DNA of 64,000 nucleotides from the NCBI RefSeq assembly GCF_000348905.1, contig NZ_AOFT01000006.1, positions 1 to 64,000 on the forward strand, written 5' to 3'. This DNA comes from Bhargavaea cecembensis DSE10 (GTDB taxonomy: Bacteria; Bacillota; Bacilli; Bacillales_A; Planococcaceae). This document shows, piece by piece, positions 30,831 through 39,759 of the stretch. The notes beneath the pieces are model-generated. The model searched no databases and was not told where the DNA came from. It saw only the letters and a list, made by a program, of their open reading frames with translations. Positions within the stretch are counted from its first letter, which is position 1. Each line of letters opens with the position of its first letter. A program made the translations under genes and the position numbers.

Positions 30831-33461
30831 ATGCGGAAATTGAGGGGGCTTTCGGTCATGCTCTGTGTGCTATTGGCCCTGCAGCTGGCGATTCCTTACT
30901 GGACCGGGGCTTCAGCGGGCCAGACGGACGATCCGGGGAGAGTACAGGCAGAGCTGATTGATCAGTCCCCGGAATCCGTGAAATGGCGGATCACACTCAA
31001 TGCATCCGGTACGGAATTTGAAGGATTCCGCGCCGCCATCCGCCTTGGCGCAGGACTGGTTCCAGGGACAGTGACGAATGACGAAAATGCCCAGGTCAGC
31101 ACGACTTCGGATGGCTATGACGTAGAGGCGGGTCCCGGCAATGGAAGCATCAGGCTGGACATAACCGCCGCCATCAGCGACCCGAATCTATCAGTCTATG
31201 AGATTCGTGCAACTGCCTCGTATCCTGACGGGGAATTCAAGGCAAGCCATCAGGCGGAAGCCATCAAGCCGGAAATTCCTGAGCCGGAGCAGGAGGCCGC
31301 ACCGGAAGAAGCCGATGATCCTGCGGAACAGCCTGCAGAGGAAGACCCAGGAGCCCAGCCGGAAGGTGAACAGGCGGATTCGGAATCCCCTCCTGCTGAT
31401 AGCCGGGACCAGCCGGCTGAAGAGCCATCGGAGGGAGCGACCGAGGACCAGGATGTCCCGGTCGAGCAACCGGCCGAACAACCTGAATCCCCTGCCGATC
31501 AACCTGCTAATTCTTCGGATGCGCTTGAGGCACAGCCGGAGGAAGAGGTGGTCGAGGAACAGGAGCCCGCTGATCAACCGTCAGCACCGGTTGTCATTGA
31601 CGACAACTGGCCGCCAAAAGATGAAGAACAGGTACCCGCAGACCAGCCGCCAGCTCCTGTCGTGATCGACGGCACGACCGACTGGCCGGCGGAAACCGAG
31701 CCTGACGGAGTCGTGCCGGATCCGCCATCGGCACCGGTGGTAATCGATGATTTGATCATCCCGGATGAATCGGACGAAACGGAAGAATCTGCCGAACAGA
31801 CGGAAGAGGATACACTCACCGAACTGCCGCCACCTAAAGCCGGCCTGGCGGCTGCCACCGGCCAATACACTCCCGATCCGAATGCCATCATTGTGCCGAC
31901 CCGTTTGGAAGGCGTCTCTACTAATGCTCATACTCGACCGGTGCTTATGTGGGTTAACAGTGGATTGGTACATGTAGCCGTAAAGTCTACACATCGCCTT
32001 GAGTACATGGAGCTGGTTGGCGTTAGGAATACAACCTTTGACCGATATAATGCACAGATTTCAATAACCGTCGGTGATGATGAGTTCAAACCAGATGGGC
32101 TTAACGGGAACACTAATGATGCACACTGGACAGTCTTCAAGTTTTTCGCCGATGACCTGTTCCTTAAGGACCGAACAAATTATCCGTTTTTCATAAAAGG
32201 AATCGGCGGCGGCCACGATGTGCGCGACAATTTGGTAGTCACACTACCAGTAGCCGACGTAACAGCGAACAAAAATTGGGTCGGGGGTAAGGAACACCCG
32301 GCAATTAACCTTCAACTGATTGCACAGGCAGAAGGCGAAGCCCGTAGAATTATTGGAGCGGAGAAGGTAGACGGAACGGAAACACCTGCCTGGTCAAACA
32401 CCTGGCTACAAGTCCCCCAATATAACCCGTTCGGAAGGCCATATGAGTTTACTGCAGATGAAGTAGAGGTTCCAGTGAACTATGTGAAGACCATTAAAGG
32501 CACGACCGTCACAAACACCTATGATCCTGTAAAACGAACCATCAAGGTTGAGAAGAAATGGATCGGACCGGCCGGAGAATCAGCTACGGTCCAGCTGATG
32601 GAAGATGGAGCGGACACAGGCCAGACAATCACTCTGAGTGAAGCCAACAACTGGACCGGGTCATTCTTCGTAAATAAGTTGGACGACAAGAGTGGCGCTG
32701 AAATTGCCTATGACGTAGAAGAATTGGAACTGGACGGTTATTCAACAGTCAAGACCGGTTCGATGGAAGAAGGCTTTATCTTCACGAACACAAGCACCTC
32801 AACCACGCAGGTGGATGTCGTGAAGAAGTGGGTAGGACCTAAAGCGGGTCCCGTTACAATCCGGCTGCTCGCCGATGGGAAAGTGACAGAACAAACACTC
32901 GTCCTGTCTGAGGAGAATAGCTGGGCTCAGTCATTCACCGACCTCTCAAGGTACCATTCGGTGACGGGAGAAGAGATCGATTACTCGGTTGAGGAACTTC
33001 AAGTTCCCGCTGAATATGTGGTCAGCTACAGCATCGACGAACAGGGAGCATTCATAGTCACCAACACGGCCCAGGCCGCCATGCTCACTGTGCTCAAAGT
33101 CGATGAAAGCGACCAGCCGCTTGCAGGTGCAGAGTTCGAACTGCGGGATGCAGACGGAGAAACAGCCGGTACCGGCACATCTGACAAAGACGGAAAAATT
33201 GTCTTCGGGAATCTCGAGTGGGGCAGCTACACACTGGTTGAAACCAAAGCGCCCGATGGCTATCGTCTGTCGGCTAAACTGATTGAAGTAACAATCGGCG
33301 CCGGTTCGCTGAATGTCGAGAAGAAAGTGGTCAACACCCGGATCGGATGGGAACTGCCGAACACTGGGGGAATGGGCACGACACTGTTTTACGGTGCCGG
33401 AGCGGTCCTGATGGCGACCGCGGGATTCATGCTGTTCAGAAGAAGAGATGAAGAAGAATGA
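30831..33461 (+). CDS. LPxTG-anchored ancillary/tip pilin with CnaB and SpaA domains
   Basis: Surface protein of 876 residues: signal peptide (1 to about 30, ending ASAG); an N-terminal globular region to about 140; a Glu/Pro-rich stalk (about 146-336) with three imperfect repeats around APVVID; a unique region (345-560); two CnaB domains (about 570 and 660 onward); a SpaA-like domain (about 750-815) with the E-box YTLVETKAPDGY; then LPNTG near 840, a hydrophobic segment and RRRDEEE. CnaB and SpaA domains usually carry self-made Lys-Asn isopeptide bonds. It lacks an obvious YPKN pilin motif, so I regard it as the tip or minor subunit. It overlaps the downstream pilin frame. Confidence 0.88.
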   Translation: MRKLRGLSVMLCVLLALQLAIPYWTGASAGQTDDPGRVQAELIDQSPESVKWRITLNASGTEFEGFRAAIRLGAGLVPGTVTNDENAQVSTTSDGYDVEAGPGNGSIRLDITAAISDPNLSVYEIRATASYPDGEFKASHQAEAIKPEIPEPEQEAAPEEADDPAEQPAEEDPGAQPEGEQADSESPPADSRDQPAEEPSEGATEDQDVPVEQPAEQPESPADQPANSSDALEAQPEEEVVEEQEPADQPSAPVVIDDNWPPKDEEQVPADQPPAPVVIDGTTDWPAETEPDGVVPDPPSAPVVIDDLIIPDESDETEESAEQTEEDTLTELPPPKAGLAAATGQYTPDPNAIIVPTRLEGVSTNAHTRPVLMWVNSGLVHVAVKSTHRLEYMELVGVRNTTFDRYNAQISITVGDDEFKPDGLNGNTNDAHWTVFKFFADDLFLKDRTNYPFFIKGIGGGHDVRDNLVVTLPVADVTANKNWVGGKEHPAINLQLIAQAEGEARRIIGAEKVDGTETPAWSNTWLQVPQYNPFGRPYEFTADEVEVPVNYVKTIKGTTVTNTYDPVKRTIKVEKKWIGPAGESATVQLMEDGADTGQTITLSEANNWTGSFFVNKLDDKSGAEIAYDVEELELDGYSTVKTGSMEEGFIFTNTSTSTTQVDVVKKWVGPKAGPVTIRLLADGKVTEQTLVLSEENSWAQSFTDLSRYHSVTGEEIDYSVEELQVPAEYVVSYSIDEQGAFIVTNTAQAAMLTVLKVDESDQPLAGAEFELRDADGETAGTGTSDKDGKIVFGNLEWGSYTLVETKAPDGYRLSAKLIEVTIGAGSLNVEKKVVNTRIGWELPNTGGMGTTLFYGAGAVLMATAGFMLFRRRDEEE

Positions 33462-33475
33462 GAGGGGAATTGAGA

Positions 33476-35206
33476 ATGGCTGTGTCCAAGAAAAAGAAAC
33501 TGAATCTCGTTTTTGTATTCGCATTGTTGGCAGCGCTGTTTTTCCCGCAGATGGCTTTGGCGGTTACACCAATAGGAGATCCAAGTAATCCGACACTAAC
33601 CATCCAAAAGTTTGAGCAAGAGCCGGATACAGGAGCAGGCCTAGAAGGGACCGGTATGCCGGTAGAGATTATAGGTAAAAAGGTTCAAGGGGTCACCTAT
33701 GAAATAACTCAGACTCACTCCTTTAATCCTGAAGACAATGAGTGGAGTGAATTTAATGGTGATACTATCGAAGGAACCACGGGTGCAGATGGGATTGTAG
33801 TCTTCTCAAATTTGGAGCTTGGCCGCTATGAGATAGTAGAAGTGTCCGGCCCTGACCATATTCTTCTCAATAAAGAACCTTTCTATGTGGACATTCCGAT
33901 GACAAACAAAGAAGGAACAACTCTTAACTATGACGTGCATGTTTATCCGAAGAACGAAACAATTCGTTCGAACGTGGAGCTGAACAAGGTTGGTGAAGAT
34001 GAAAACCCACTTGATGGGGTATCTTTCAAACTTTATAAATTTGGCGGAACTCCAGCAACAGATTTGGAAGGAAATGAAATCCCAACACTAGTCACTAAAG
34101 ATGGCGGAAAGATTAATGTTTCCGGTCTTGCTGCGGGCAAGTACTACTTCCAAGAAACAGGGGTGCCAGCGAAATACGCTCTGAACAATACGGAAATCGA
34201 ATTTGAAATCAAGAAAACCAGCGAAACTCGTGACGGAATCACTGTAGAGTGGACTCCTGAACCTGGTTTCGTCAATGACGGGGTCGTAACTAACTACTAC
34301 AGCCCTGAAATCAAAAAAGACGCGAATGGCCAACAGCATCTACGAATTAACCGCGATACCGAATTTGACTACAATCTGACCATCAAAATTCCAGGTGACA
34401 TAGGGAAATATAAAAAATTTGTAGTGACAGATAATCTCGATCCACGTCTTGCTTACACGGGTACATGGGATGTGAGCGAAGGTGCTTCCAAAGAAGACTT
34501 CAAATTTACGCAGGATGGTCAGTTGCTCACTTGGGCGGTGGAGGACTTTGAAGGCTTGTCTGGTAATGAGGAAATAATAATAACCTTCAAAGCAAAAATC
34601 CTTCCGGATGCTGTAATAGACAAAGAAAAAGAAGAAGGCATCGAAAACACCGCAAAACTAAACTTTGACAACGACAACGGCTGGATTAAAGAAGTTGATT
34701 CTGGAGAACCGCCGATTGTAACTCCTAATGATGGAGGGATGCAGGTCATCAAGATGGACGCCACTGACAACACCAAGTTGCTTCCGGGGGCAGAGTTCCA
34801 GCTTACGGATAAAGAAGGTAACGTAATCGACGTATCGGATACTTCCGTGAGATACAACGGGAATCCAATCGGCCAACTGAAAAATCTGGTGACCGATGAA
34901 GACGGTCAGTTTAAAATTACCGGCCTCACCCCAGGTACGTACTATCTGGAAGAAACAAAAGCACCGACATACAAAAATGATAAAGAGGAAACAAAATCGT
35001 ACCGCCTCCTTGCCCAGCCAGTTAAAGTTACGATTCTACACGGCGAGCCCACTAAGGTGGAAGTGAAAAACTCCAAATCCGACTGGCTCCTGCCGACAAC
35101 GGGCGGTATTGGTACGGTTCTGTTCACATCCGGCGGCCTTTCGCTGATGTTGGCAGCAATGGTGCTCTATGCCCGCCGACGCAAGTCGGAATCCAACGCA
35201 GCTTAA
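33476..35206 (+). CDS. LPxTG major pilin (SpaA-type, isopeptide-forming)
   Basis: About 576 residues; Sec signal peptide ending QMALA. The pilin motif YDVHVYPKN (Lys about 165 counted from the ATG at 33458) supplies the Lys used by sortase C to polymerise the shaft. Three E-box-like strands are seen: YEIVEVSGP, YYFQETGVPAKY and YYLEETKAP. The C-terminus has LPTTG, a hydrophobic stretch and RRRK. The ATG at 33476 has AGGGG 8 nt upstream; one at 33458 overlaps the previous stop. Pilin motif plus two sortase C genes downstream identify it as the shaft subunit. Confidence 0.92.
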   Translation: MAVSKKKKLNLVFVFALLAALFFPQMALAVTPIGDPSNPTLTIQKFEQEPDTGAGLEGTGMPVEIIGKKVQGVTYEITQTHSFNPEDNEWSEFNGDTIEGTTGADGIVVFSNLELGRYEIVEVSGPDHILLNKEPFYVDIPMTNKEGTTLNYDVHVYPKNETIRSNVELNKVGEDENPLDGVSFKLYKFGGTPATDLEGNEIPTLVTKDGGKINVSGLAAGKYYFQETGVPAKYALNNTEIEFEIKKTSETRDGITVEWTPEPGFVNDGVVTNYYSPEIKKDANGQQHLRINRDTEFDYNLTIKIPGDIGKYKKFVVTDNLDPRLAYTGTWDVSEGASKEDFKFTQDGQLLTWAVEDFEGLSGNEEIIITFKAKILPDAVIDKEKEEGIENTAKLNFDNDNGWIKEVDSGEPPIVTPNDGGMQVIKMDATDNTKLLPGAEFQLTDKEGNVIDVSDTSVRYNGNPIGQLKNLVTDEDGQFKITGLTPGTYYLEETKAPTYKNDKEETKSYRLLAQPVKVTILHGEPTKVEVKNSKSDWLLPTTGGIGTVLFTSGGLSLMLAAMVLYARRRKSESNAA

Positions 35207-35214
35207 TGGACCTG

Positions 35215-35243
35215 AATGGGGGAGAGATTCTCCCCCATTTTTT
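35215..35243 (+). terminator. Terminator between pilin and sortase genes
   Basis: AATGGGGGAGA pairs perfectly with TCTCCCCCATT over three nt and is followed by TTTTT. It should reduce sortase expression relative to pilin. Confidence 0.88.
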
Positions 35244-35283
35244 ATCATTTTAAAAATTTCCTTATGATAGGACGGGAAGCGCT

Positions 35284-36123
35284 GTGAAGAAACATCTATT
35301 TCTTATTTTATTTCTAGTGGGTTTGGCCATCTTTTCCTATCCTATGATAAGCAATATTTTTTCAACGAAGGCCCATCAGTCGGTCGTCAGGGAATACGAA
35401 GAGACGGTGAAAAACCTGGATGCGGAACGGATCAGGGCTGAAAAGGAAAAGGCCAACCAATACAACCGGCAGCTTGCTGGTGTTCAGACGGATTTTGTCG
35501 ATCCTTTTTCCGAGGGCGGAGGCGGCGAAGGGGACCGGAGTTACTATGACGCGCTCAATATCGGCCCGGCCATCGGGTCCGTGGAAATTCCCAAGCTCAA
35601 CGAGGAACTTCCTATTTATCATGGAACGAGTGAAGAGGTGCTGTCGCAGGGCGTTGGCCATCTGGAAAAGTCCTCTCTGCCTACAGGCGGACCGGGCACA
35701 CATAGCGTGCTTACTGCGCACAGGGGCCTTCCTTCCGCCAAGCTGTTCCGGAACCTAAATGAATTAACCGTTGGAGATCGGTTTTATATCCGGGTACTCG
35801 GTGAAACACTGGCTTATGAAGTCAGTCACACAGATATTGTGTTGCCGGAAGAAACGGACTGGCTCCAGATGAATGAAGGGGAAGACCTTGTCACACTGCT
35901 GACTTGCGACCCATATATGATCAACACGCACCGCATGCTGGTCACAGGCAAGCGGATTCCATACGAACCTGAAGCGCTTGAAGTAAGTGCCCAGCAACAA
36001 GCGGAAGATAACGACCAGTCGTGGATTTACTATGCATCCACCGCAGCACTGCTCGTTCTCACAATCGCACTAATCGTGTACCGCAGAAGAAAGAAAAGGA
36101 TGAAAGCTCATGAAGAAGCATAA
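35284..36123 (+). CDS. Class C (pilin-polymerising) sortase 1
   Basis: 279 residues, GTG start. N-terminal membrane anchor, then a coiled stretch, a lid motif DPF (VDPFSEG, about residues 77-83), and the sortase barrel: IPKLNEELPIYHG, catalytic His in LTAHRG, Cys in TLLTCDPY and Arg in INTHRMLV. A second C-terminal membrane segment with a basic tail (RRRKKR) is typical for class C. It cross-links pilin subunits through the YPKN Lys. Its end overlaps the second sortase by 14 nt. Confidence 0.92.
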   Translation: MKKHLFLILFLVGLAIFSYPMISNIFSTKAHQSVVREYEETVKNLDAERIRAEKEKANQYNRQLAGVQTDFVDPFSEGGGGEGDRSYYDALNIGPAIGSVEIPKLNEELPIYHGTSEEVLSQGVGHLEKSSLPTGGPGTHSVLTAHRGLPSAKLFRNLNELTVGDRFYIRVLGETLAYEVSHTDIVLPEETDWLQMNEGEDLVTLLTCDPYMINTHRMLVTGKRIPYEPEALEVSAQQQAEDNDQSWIYYASTAALLVLTIALIVYRRRKKRMKAHEEA

Positions 36124-36790
36124 ATGGCCCCTCCTTTTATTTCTGGCAGGCCTCCTCATCCTCCTCTACCCGCACATCGCCCAGTTCATCAACAGCCAGA
36201 TGCAGCGCAGCCAGGTGGAAGAGTTCCGGACCGCCCTGGACGATCTGCCTGATGACGATGTGGATGACCTGTTGGACCGCGCCCGGCAATATAATGAAGA
36301 GATCTCCCGTGACCTGGAAGGGCTCCGGGATCCGTGGGGCGACCACCAGGAGCTGATGACGACCTATCATGATCTCGGATTCGACGATAAGAACATGTTC
36401 GGCGCCATTGAAATTCCGAAGCTGGAGTTGTGGATTCCGATCTACCTCGGCTCGTCGGAGGCCGTCCTCAGCAAGGGGGTCGGGCAGGTCGAAGGCTCCT
36501 CTCTGCCGCTTGGCGGAAAAAGCACGCACACGGTCCTCGCCGGCCACCGCGGGATGAGCACGAAGGCGATGTTCCGGGATCTGGACCAGCTGTATCCGGG
36601 TGACGTCTTCTACATCCACACAATGGGGGAAACGCTTGAGTACCGGGTCACCGAACAGGAAGTCATCTATCCGACCGACACCGATTCGCTGGAAATCCGG
36701 GAGGGCAAGGACCTGGCCACCCTGCTGACCTGCCATCCGTACCGGCACAACTACCAGCGGCTGCTGATCCACGGGGAGCGGACGGGGTAG
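36110..36790 (+). CDS. Class C sortase 2, lacking the C-terminal membrane segment
   Basis: 226 residues. N-terminal membrane anchor, lid motif DPW (LRDPWGDHQ), IPKLELWIPIYLG, His in LAGHRG, Cys in TLLTCHPY and Arg in NYQRLLI. Unlike sortase 1 it stops right after the barrel (IHGERTG), so the usual second membrane helix is missing. Two class C enzymes for two LPxTG substrates suggest a division of labour between shaft building and tip addition; cell-wall anchoring may need a housekeeping sortase elsewhere. Confidence 0.9.
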   Translation: MKKHKWPLLLFLAGLLILLYPHIAQFINSQMQRSQVEEFRTALDDLPDDDVDDLLDRARQYNEEISRDLEGLRDPWGDHQELMTTYHDLGFDDKNMFGAIEIPKLELWIPIYLGSSEAVLSKGVGQVEGSSLPLGGKSTHTVLAGHRGMSTKAMFRDLDQLYPGDVFYIHTMGETLEYRVTEQEVIYPTDTDSLEIREGKDLATLLTCHPYRHNYQRLLIHGERTG

Positions 36791-36871
36791 GGCTTTCTGA
36801 GTCATCCGCCCAACCGCCACCCCTGACAAACGCATAGGATGCACTTGATTCCCTATAAAAGGAGAGATCTT

Positions 36872-37081
36872 GTGGATCCGAGATTGGCCCAGCTTCTTCA
36901 GATGACGAGTTTGTATGGAACATTGGCGAAGTTTTATGAACACAGTGACCCGGAAAAACATATTTATTTCTATAAGAAACATATCCAGTACGAGATGCAG
37001 CTGGTCCAGATGTATTGGGCGTTGCATGGCCATGACCACCAGGAAGCCTATTCCTGGGATGAGCAGCATTATCACGGTTAA
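36872..37081 (+). CDS. Small conserved-type hypothetical protein
   Basis: 69 residues from the GTG at 36872, which has GGAG 8 nt upstream; an ATG at 36839 lacks a ribosome site. The product is rich in Tyr and His (YFYKKHIQYEMQLVQMYWALHGHDHQEAYSW) with amphipathic helices and no signal. I do not recognise the family; the His-rich end could bind metal. A terminator follows at 37101. Confidence 0.65.
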   Translation: MDPRLAQLLQMTSLYGTLAKFYEHSDPEKHIYFYKKHIQYEMQLVQMYWALHGHDHQEAYSWDEQHYHG

Positions 37082-37100
37082 CTGAACGGAATCATCTTTG

Positions 37101-37125
37101 AAGGAGCCGAATTTGGCTCCTTTTT
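37101..37125 (+). terminator. Intrinsic terminator
   Basis: AAGGAGCC-GAATTT-GGCTCCTT followed by TTT, 20 nt behind the small gene. Confidence 0.88.
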
Positions 37126-37227
37126 GCTGTTTTCAGGCGTAATCCATCCTGTGTAAAATCAGGCAGACGACAGCGGAGAGAACGGAAGGGCGTCTGCATA
37201 CAATGGCTACTAAGGGGTGAGGAACCG

Positions 37228-38139
37228 ATGTGGAATGCCTTCTGGACGACCCGGCTGCGGCCCTTTTTGACCCGGTATTTGCCGCTGACGATTTACTTCG
37301 CCGGGCTGCTGTTTTTGCTGGGGGTCATTTTCCGCAATGTGCTGGCGTTCGATGGCGTCAGGGAGTTTACCGAGGCCGAGCTGGAGAAGTTCAGTCTGTT
37401 GAAGCTGTCCATCGTGGCGATCGGGGATTCGCCTGAGCTTCAGAAGATCACGGTCAGCGCCTGCCTGATTTTGCTCTGGATCCTGTTTTTTGTCGTCGCA
37501 CGCCTTGGCATGAAGAACCTTCAACGGCTGAAAGTCATGAACTTCGAAATGGAAGCGGAAAGTCCGGAGAAGAAGATCGAAGTGCTGAAGGGGGAAGTGG
37601 AGGGGTCCATCCAGCCGGCGAAGCTGATGAAGTTCTTTTCGGGGCAGGAAGTGTATGACTTCGTATTTGAAGTGCTGCTTGAGGAAAGCTTTCAGCCCGT
37701 GGACCGGATGCGCCCGATCGGTGAGGTGTACGAATCTCTTTTGTCCGGTTATCTTGAACAGACGGCCGACCAGTACCTTCAGCATTACGGGAACAGCTTT
37801 GATTATGAAATCATCCATGGGTCGGAGGCGGAATCGCTCTCCAAGCCCATGACGCTTCTCGTCAACAAGGCCCGCCATTCGGCTGAATCGGTCTTTGTGA
37901 ACCGGGAGGCGGACATCTGGCCGAAAAAGAACACCTTCATCCACCGCCACGTATTCGAGGAGGAGGAGTACTTCACGATCCTCACCAGCTACGCCTATGC
38001 ATTCCGCACGAGCGATGACTTCCTGTTTTCCGTGCTGCACAATACCATCATCAGCAACATCGACCGCGCGCTCCACGTCATCACCCTTTCACAACATCTG
38101 TTAGAGGAGGAGAGTCAGAATGAGAAATCGCCGCATTAA
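37228..38139 (+). CDS. Membrane-anchored protein of unknown function
   Basis: 303 residues. Two transmembrane segments lie in the first 95 residues (LPLTIYFAGLLFLLGVIF and ISACLILLWILFFVVARL-like), followed by a cytosolic part with a charged linker (EAESPEKKIEVLKGEVEG) and a mixed alpha/beta domain (residues about 130-290) that reads somewhat like a GAF or sensor domain. I do not recognise the family. Ribosome site GGGGTGAGG precedes the ATG. The last 20 nt overlap the next small gene. Confidence 0.7.
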   Translation: MWNAFWTTRLRPFLTRYLPLTIYFAGLLFLLGVIFRNVLAFDGVREFTEAELEKFSLLKLSIVAIGDSPELQKITVSACLILLWILFFVVARLGMKNLQRLKVMNFEMEAESPEKKIEVLKGEVEGSIQPAKLMKFFSGQEVYDFVFEVLLEESFQPVDRMRPIGEVYESLLSGYLEQTADQYLQHYGNSFDYEIIHGSEAESLSKPMTLLVNKARHSAESVFVNREADIWPKKNTFIHRHVFEEEEYFTILTSYAYAFRTSDDFLFSVLHNTIISNIDRALHVITLSQHLLEEESQNEKSPH

Positions 38140-38326
38140 TAAAGCCTTTATGGAAGCGGCCTCCCAAAGGGCGCAGCAACAGATGAAGTCGCATATGGAC
38201 CGGTTGAGTGACCAGGGTTACGCCCGGTCATGCCGAATCGACCCGAGACTGGCTGAGACCACCAAGCTGCCGGATAATGACGGAGCGGTGCTGGACATCA
38301 AAAAGAGAATCCGGAAAATCAACTGA
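38120..38326 (+). CDS. Small basic hypothetical protein
   Basis: 68 residues, rich in Arg, Lys and Gln, no membrane segment. It starts inside the end of the preceding gene with a strong ribosome site (GAGGAGGAGAG), indicating coupled expression. Function unknown. A perfect hairpin terminator follows. Confidence 0.65.
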   Translation: MRNRRINKAFMEAASQRAQQQMKSHMDRLSDQGYARSCRIDPRLAETTKLPDNDGAVLDIKKRIRKIN

Positions 38327-38332
38327 TGGGCA

Positions 38333-38358
38333 TGCACTGAAAGGTGCATGCTTTTTAG
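38333..38358 (+). terminator. Intrinsic terminator
   Basis: GCATGCAC-TGAAAG-GTGCATGC followed by TTTTTAG. Confidence 0.85.
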
Positions 38359-38439
38359 TTTGCAAGAGCCAACCCTGTCCGGTATATTGAAGGTTAATGG
38401 CAAAATATTTAGAAATAAATACGGAAAAGGGGTTATCGC

Positions 38440-38955
38440 ATGGATGTGAAGTTCCCGATCGGCCAGCTGGACGTTCCCGAAAAGGTCACGCTAAACGACG
38501 TACAGGGGTGGCTGGAGGAGATCAAGACGTATACGACCCGGCTAAGAGAAACGGTCGACTCCCTAAGTGAAGAGGAACTGGGCCGGAAATACCGCGAGGG
38601 CAGCTGGAATGTCCGCCAGCTGGTTCACCATATTGCTGACTCCCAGCTGAATATGTACCAGCGCCTGCGTCTCGCATTGACAGACAACAGCCCGACCGTG
38701 CCCGGATTTGACCAGGATAAATGGGCAGTCCTGCCGGATACCGAGCTCCCGGTGGAACCTTCCATTAAAATGCTGGAAGGGCTCAATGAGCGCATTGTCG
38801 CCCTCGGCCAAAGCATCACCGAAGACCAGCTGGACCGCTCATTCATCCACGAGACAAACGGCGAAATCAAAGTCGCCACGAAGCTCAGAAAACTCTCCTG
38901 GCATCAGGAGCACCACTTGGAACATATCAAGATTGCATTGGAGAATCCTGCATAA
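38440..38955 (+). CDS. YfiT/BstA-like DinB-superfamily metal-dependent transferase
   Basis: 171 residues, four-helix DinB fold. The metal-binding His residues are in LVHHIADSQ and in SWHQEHHLEHI. The N-terminal FPIGQLDVP matches the B. subtilis YfiT family, of which a member acts as a bacillithiol S-transferase (BstA). Detoxification of electrophiles with bacillithiol is therefore likely. AAAAGGGG precedes the ATG; a terminator follows. Confidence 0.88.
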   Translation: MDVKFPIGQLDVPEKVTLNDVQGWLEEIKTYTTRLRETVDSLSEEELGRKYREGSWNVRQLVHHIADSQLNMYQRLRLALTDNSPTVPGFDQDKWAVLPDTELPVEPSIKMLEGLNERIVALGQSITEDQLDRSFIHETNGEIKVATKLRKLSWHQEHHLEHIKIALENPA

Positions 38956-38969
38956 TCCTCATCCTAATA

Positions 38970-38998
38970 AGGCCGACCGGCTCCCGGTCGGCCTTCAC
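38970..38998 (+). terminator. Intrinsic terminator, probably bidirectional
   Basis: AAGGCCGACCGG-CTC-CCGGTCGGCCTT, perfect stem, between convergent genes. Confidence 0.85.
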
Positions 38999-39014
38999 GT
39001 TTTTATTCTGGTCA

Positions 39015-39275
39015 TCAATAGCGATGCGGTTTGAGAAAAATCCGTCCGTCTTCCGCCGAATCCACTTTATATCTTCCGCCGAAGGCAAGGTAGATGCCAT
39101 CAAGCGCGGCAAGGTTGGTAATGACCGTCCGCTCTGCCAGGAGCACACGGAAATGATCGAGCGTCGGCCCGTCTGCAGTCCGGATGTCGACGCCCTTCGC
39201 GGAATAGGCGATCGATCCTGTGACGGTCCGTTCCCATTTGTCATGCGACAGCCTGGTGAATTTAACTGGTTTCAA
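39015..39275 (-). CDS. Small hypothetical protein
   Basis: 86 residues with a TTG start at 39275 (AGAGGTGATGGA upstream). The sequence looks beta-rich (TVTGSIAYSAKGVDI, then RYKVDSAEDGRIFLKP), no signal peptide. Family not recognised. It is convergent with the YfiT-like gene. Confidence 0.6.
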   Translation of the reverse strand: MKPVKFTRLSHDKWERTVTGSIAYSAKGVDIRTADGPTLDHFRVLLAERTVITNLAALDGIYLAFGGRYKVDSAEDGRIFLKPHRY

Positions 39276-39497
39276 TCCATCACCTCTATACAGTTCACGA
39301 TCATCACTTTGAATTCAAACTTCTATTCCCTTTTTGGCTGCTTCGGCAAACTTGGTAAAAGTAAGGGGAAATGCTAGCCCACCCTCAATGAATAAGTCGA
39401 GTGTTTAGAAAGTTAATTAATTTGTCGTTTTGGATTTTTATTTCCAAAATCGGGTAATGAATAACCATACATCGTTCCAATAAAGGAGGGAGGGACC

Positions 39498-39656
39498 ATG
39501 GAACAGAAAGAACGAACCCCTGAAGTGATGATGTTCTCTTATGAACTGCTGCGCCTGTACAGCGACCGGATCCGCTGCCGGGATAAAGAAGTACAATCCA
39601 AAATTACGGATGATATTACACTTCTGAAACAGGCATTAAAAGAATCCGTTGCTTAA
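39498..39656 (+). CDS. Very small acidic/amphipathic protein
   Basis: A 52-codon frame (MEQKERTPEVMMFSYELLRL at the start, ending ALKESVA) with a near-ideal ribosome site AAAGGAGGGAGGGACC and a hairpin terminator right behind it. It is too short for usual gene finding, but signals on both sides support it. Probably two helices; function unknown. Confidence 0.65.
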   Translation: MEQKERTPEVMMFSYELLRLYSDRIRCRDKEVQSKITDDITLLKQALKESVA

Positions 39657-39662
39657 TACAGA

Positions 39663-39692
39663 AAAGCATGCGCTGTTTTAGCGCATGCTTCT
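39663..39692. terminator. Bidirectional terminator
   Basis: AAGCATGCGCT-GTTTT-AGCGCATGCTT, perfect 11-bp stem followed by CTTAATG; it lies between the small plus-strand gene and the convergent S-layer gene. Confidence 0.8.
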
Positions 39693-39759
39693 TAATGTAT
39701 AACGATTAATAGATGCGATATTGAAGTCCCTGAGCCTATCATAATAGACCTTCAAAAAA

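Noticed and set aside
36839-36871. Upstream ATG start for the small gene at 36872
   Set aside because: No ribosome site before it, while GGAG stands at proper distance from the GTG at 36872.
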